Below the pieces are notes generated by a model. It had not been told where the DNA came from and ran no database searches. It was given only the letters and a program-made list of their open reading frames with translations. The position numbers and the translations under genes are program-made. 14,994 bases of DNA from an uncultured Hyphomicrobiales bacterium (lineage in GTDB: Bacteria; Pseudomonadota; Alphaproteobacteria; Rhizobiales; Beijerinckiaceae): contig CAIZGQ010000846.1 in the NCBI GenBank assembly GCA_903932565.1, forward strand, positions 1-14,994, given 5' to 3'. Below, piece after piece: positions 12,839-14,994 of the stretch (the first letter of the stretch is position 1; the number at the start of each line of letters is the position of its first letter).

Positions 12839-14275
12839 TCATGCCACTGGCTGCGCCGCGTTGCCAAAAGCGTCAGCCATGAGGGCGATCTGCTGGCGTT
12901 TGGCTTCAAAAACAGACCAGTCGTCCTGTGCCGCGATCGGCAACCAGATCGCTTCAACCTCGTCGATCAGCATGGTGCAGGGCTCACTGCCGTTAAAATA
13001 GGGATGGTCGAGCTTGGCATTTGGCATTGGCGTATGACGTTGCATCGCTGTCCGCACGTTAGCGAATTCATCCGACGCGTAGGAGGCAGCGGCCGGGCTC
13101 TGTTTTGCCCGATCGGCGCGCGCGTCACCGCCGTACCAGTCGAAGAAAAACTGTTCGAACGCGGTCCGGCTTTTTGTCAGGTAACTCCAAACCTCGCGGG
13201 CCAGCGTGCGATCGGCCTCCGCTCCCATGGGCGCAAGTCCGAGCCGACGCAGCATGCTCGTGGCGAAGGCGGCCTGCAATGCGGGCTGAAACTCACCCAA
13301 CGTGGTCTCAAGAGCAGTTTTGTCGGCTAAAGGCAGCAGGCATTCAGCAAAGCGCGTCAGGTTCCAGAGAAGCGCGTCAGGTTGCCGACCGAAGGCATAG
13401 AGGCCTTGTTGATCGAAATAGGCGGCCGTGAAACCCGGCTCAAGTTCCGGGATGAACCGCCACGGGCCGTAGTCGAAACTCTCACCCGTGATATTGATAT
13501 TGTCTGTGTTGAGCACGCCGTGAACAAACCCGGCAAGCATCCACTGGGCGCCCATGTTGGCAACGCGCCCGACGACGTCGCTCAACACCGCAACAGCCGT
13601 CTCCGCGATGGTCGGGCGGTGGCACGCGGGCAGATAATGCGCCACGCTGTGATGCAGCAGCGCCGCGATCTGGTCGGTTTCACCGAGATACGCCAGCCGC
13701 TGGAACGTCCCGATCCTGATGTGCGAATGGCTGAGCCTGACGAGCACGCTGGAGCGAGTCGGCGATGGCTCATCGCCGCGCATCAAGCGCTCGCCCGTCT
13801 CAATTAGGCTGAAGCTTTTGGATGTATTGACGCCCAGCGCATCAAGCATTTCGGACGCCAGCACTTCACGGACGCCACCCTTGAGCGTCAGGCGACCGTC
13901 GCCAGCTCTGGACCACGGCGTCTGGCCAGATCCCTTGGTCGCGAGGTCAAGCAATCGGCCATCGGCAAGGTCGCACATCTGCGCAAACAGGAAGCCACGG
14001 CCGTCACCCAGATCGGGATTGTAGTGACGGAACTGGTGCCCGTGGTAGCGCAGCGCGAGCGGCTGGGGGAGGCTGCCGGGCAATGGCTGGAATTCACCGA
14101 AATGCCGGACCCACTCGTGCTCTGTGAGTTCGCCGAGACCAATGCGCTCCGCCCAGACCTGATTGCGAACCCGCAGGATGTGGTTTGGAAAGCGGGCGGC
14201 TTCCACGGGATCGAAAAATGATGGCCCGAGGTCCTCATGGGTCCGGGCGGGCTGAAAACGAGCCGAAATGGTCAC
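12839..14275 (-). CDS. selO: SelO/YdiU-family protein adenylyltransferase homologue
   Basis: SelO is a pseudokinase-fold enzyme that binds ATP in reversed orientation and transfers AMP to Ser/Thr/Tyr of target proteins; in E. coli it helps redox stress survival. The 478-residue product has ALRYHGHQFRHYNPDLGDGRGFLF (about 74-97), ATKGSGQTPWSRAGDGR (112-128, Lys114), GGVREVLASEM, HGVLNTDNINI (253-263, predicted base Asp258) and the DYGPW metal-binding motif (Asp268). The last 110 residues do not show the NPxxxLRN motif or the Cys near the C-terminus found in E. coli SelO. Start: GTG 14275 has AAAGGA seven bases upstream, ten bases after the ccmB stop; ATG 14323 would overlap ccmB. The gene probably shares the ccmAB transcript. 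Confidence 0.9.
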   Translation of the reverse strand: MTISARFQPARTHEDLGPSFFDPVEAARFPNHILRVRNQVWAERIGLGELTEHEWVRHFGEFQPLPGSLPQPLALRYHGHQFRHYNPDLGDGRGFLFAQMCDLADGRLLDLATKGSGQTPWSRAGDGRLTLKGGVREVLASEMLDALGVNTSKSFSLIETGERLMRGDEPSPTRSSVLVRLSHSHIRIGTFQRLAYLGETDQIAALLHHSVAHYLPACHRPTIAETAVAVLSDVVGRVANMGAQWMLAGFVHGVLNTDNINITGESFDYGPWRFIPELEPGFTAAYFDQQGLYAFGRQPDALLWNLTRFAECLLPLADKTALETTLGEFQPALQAAFATSMLRRLGLAPMGAEADRTLAREVWSYLTKSRTAFEQFFFDWYGGDARADRAKQSPAAASYASDEFANVRTAMQRHTPMPNAKLDHPYFNGSEPCTMLIDEVEAIWLPIAAQDDWSVFEAKRQQIALMADAFGNAAQPVA

Positions 14276-14285
14276 CCGGTTTCCT

Positions 14286-14957
14286 TTAGGTTCGCATTTG
14301 ACGGAGAGCCGCGGCGGCGGCAAAGGGTGCCCCTGCCGCGAAGGCGAGCGTAAGGGCGCAGAGAACGAGGAATGGCGTCAGAAACGGAATCGTTCCACCC
14401 ACAGCGGCAGACGAAGCCGACACGCCGAAAATCAGCAAGGGCACACTCAACGGCAGAATGAGGATCGCCGTCAGCAATCCGCCCCGACGCAGGGTGACGG
14501 TAAGGGCGGCGCCGATGGCGCCCAGGAACGTCAGTGCCGGCGTGCCTACAAGCAGTGTCAAAGCAATTGCGCCCAAGGCCTCAGGCTCAACCGCCAGCAT
14601 CAAGCCAAACAGAGGTGCAGCAATCACCAGCGGCAGGCCAGTGACGCACCAATGCGCGAGGCATTTGACGAGGACGATCACTTCCAGTGGCAGATCGGAC
14701 GTCATCAGCAAATCGAGCGAGCCATCTTCGTGATCAGCCTGAAACAGCCGGTCGAGGCCCAGCAGTGACGCCAGAAGGGCTGCAATCCACAGAATGGCTG
14801 GCCCGATGCGGCTCAGAAGGTTGAGGTCGGGCCCAATGGCAAAAGGAACCATGGTGACGAGGATGAGGAAGAAAACGACCCCCATCATCGCGCCGCCACC
14901 GATGCGTCTCGACAATTGCCATTCACGTCGAAAGAGTGCCAGCAATGCCCCGATCAT
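14286..14957 (-). CDS. ccmB: Haem exporter / cytochrome c maturation protein CcmB
   Basis: CcmB is the membrane part of the CcmABCD ABC-type complex that releases holo-CcmE during cytochrome c biogenesis at the inner membrane. The 223-residue product has six hydrophobic segments: LFRREWQLSRRIGGG precedes the first, and later parts include LLGLDRLFQADHEDGSLDLLMTSDLPLEVIVLVKCLAHW, a highly typical CcmB cytoplasmic loop, plus GTPALTFLGAIGAALTVTLRRGG and LILPLSVPLLIFGV. Length matches the family (about 220). ATG 14957 overlaps the TGA of the upstream reading frame by four bases (ATGA), as expected for ccmA-ccmB. The selO gene follows ten bases after the stop; ccmC, which often follows, is not in this window. 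Confidence 0.95.
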   Translation of the reverse strand: MIGALLALFRREWQLSRRIGGGAMMGVVFFLILVTMVPFAIGPDLNLLSRIGPAILWIAALLASLLGLDRLFQADHEDGSLDLLMTSDLPLEVIVLVKCLAHWCVTGLPLVIAAPLFGLMLAVEPEALGAIALTLLVGTPALTFLGAIGAALTVTLRRGGLLTAILILPLSVPLLIFGVSASSAAVGGTIPFLTPFLVLCALTLAFAAGAPFAAAAALRQMRT

Positions 14958-14994
14958 GCGGATGAACCGAGTTGCAACTCGCGCATATTGGCGA
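14954..14994 (-). CDS. ccmA: C-terminal end of CcmA (haem exporter ATPase), partial
   Basis: A reading frame entering from the right edge ends ANMRELQLGSSA and stops with TGA at 14956-14954, overlapping the ccmB ATG. Only 12 codons are visible, so the identity rests on gene order (ccmA directly precedes ccmB) and on the ATGA overlap rather than on any motif. Confidence 0.55.
   Translation of the reverse strand, partial: ANMRELQLGSSA

Noticed and set aside
14969..14980. 12-bp palindrome GAGTTGCAACTC
   Set aside because: It lies within the likely end of ccmA and has no promoter context; chance is the simpler explanation.
1..14994. Mobile elements, prophage, CRISPR, toxin-antitoxin or defence genes
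   Set aside because: None of the reading frames has transposase, integrase, Cas, nuclease or antitoxin features, and no direct repeat array was seen.

Overview
The window reads as ordinary chromosomal DNA of an alphaproteobacterium, most likely of the order Hyphomicrobiales (Rhizobiales). The grounds are the rpoN-hpf-ptsN cluster with a long-form HPF, an Omp25/RopB-like single-barrel outer membrane protein, CcmA/CcmB-type cytochrome c maturation genes, and an IspZ gene directly behind ftsY. GC content looks moderately high throughout, with no obvious island. I see no insertion sequence, integrase, phage gene, CRISPR array or toxin-antitoxin pair. The genus cannot be named from this sequence alone.

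Layout. 1-123 (-): N-terminal 41 codons of glyoxalase II (gloB). 261-335 (+): tRNA-Gly(CCC). 337-2354 (-): a tight operon ftsY-ispZ-SMR exporter, covering SRP receptor, septation/membrane protein and small multidrug-resistance (Gdx/SugE-like) exporter. 2473-3210 (+): RluA-type pseudouridine synthase, convergent with a glutathione S-transferase (3268-3891, -). 4155-7156 (+): rpoN, hpf, ptsN, i.e. sigma-54, ribosome hibernation factor and nitrogen-PTS EIIA. 7511-8311 (+): outer membrane beta-barrel protein behind a 354-nt leader rich in inverted repeats. A strong bidirectional terminator (8331-8360) separates it from infC (8408-8947, -), whose best-supported start is the rare codon ATT. 9230-11053 (-): typA/bipA. 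11285-12241 (-): PAP2-family membrane phosphatase. 12240-12836 (+): 2-hydroxychromene-2-carboxylate isomerase-like DsbA-fold protein. 12839-14275 (-): SelO/YdiU-family protein AMPylator homologue. 14286-14994 (-): ccmB and the last codons of ccmA.

How the genes work together. Several deal with translation (tRNA-Gly, infC, typA, hpf, RluA-like enzyme) or with membrane insertion and the envelope (ftsY, ispZ, PAP2, outer membrane protein, ccmAB). The rpoN-hpf-ptsN block links nitrogen/carbon regulation to ribosome hibernation. Three separate loci (gloB, GST, isomerase) encode glutathione-dependent chemistry, and SelO is tied in other bacteria to redox stress.

I did not find a convincing undescribed system. 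The most interesting signals are non-coding or start-site features: the ATT start and leader hairpin of infC, a two-tier hairpin between hpf and ptsN, perfect inverted repeats in the GST/rpoN divergent region, and the repeat-rich leader of the outer membrane protein gene. Two protein families also show departures from textbook motifs: a PAP2 enzyme with SGE in place of PSGH, and a SelO with an unusual C-terminus.
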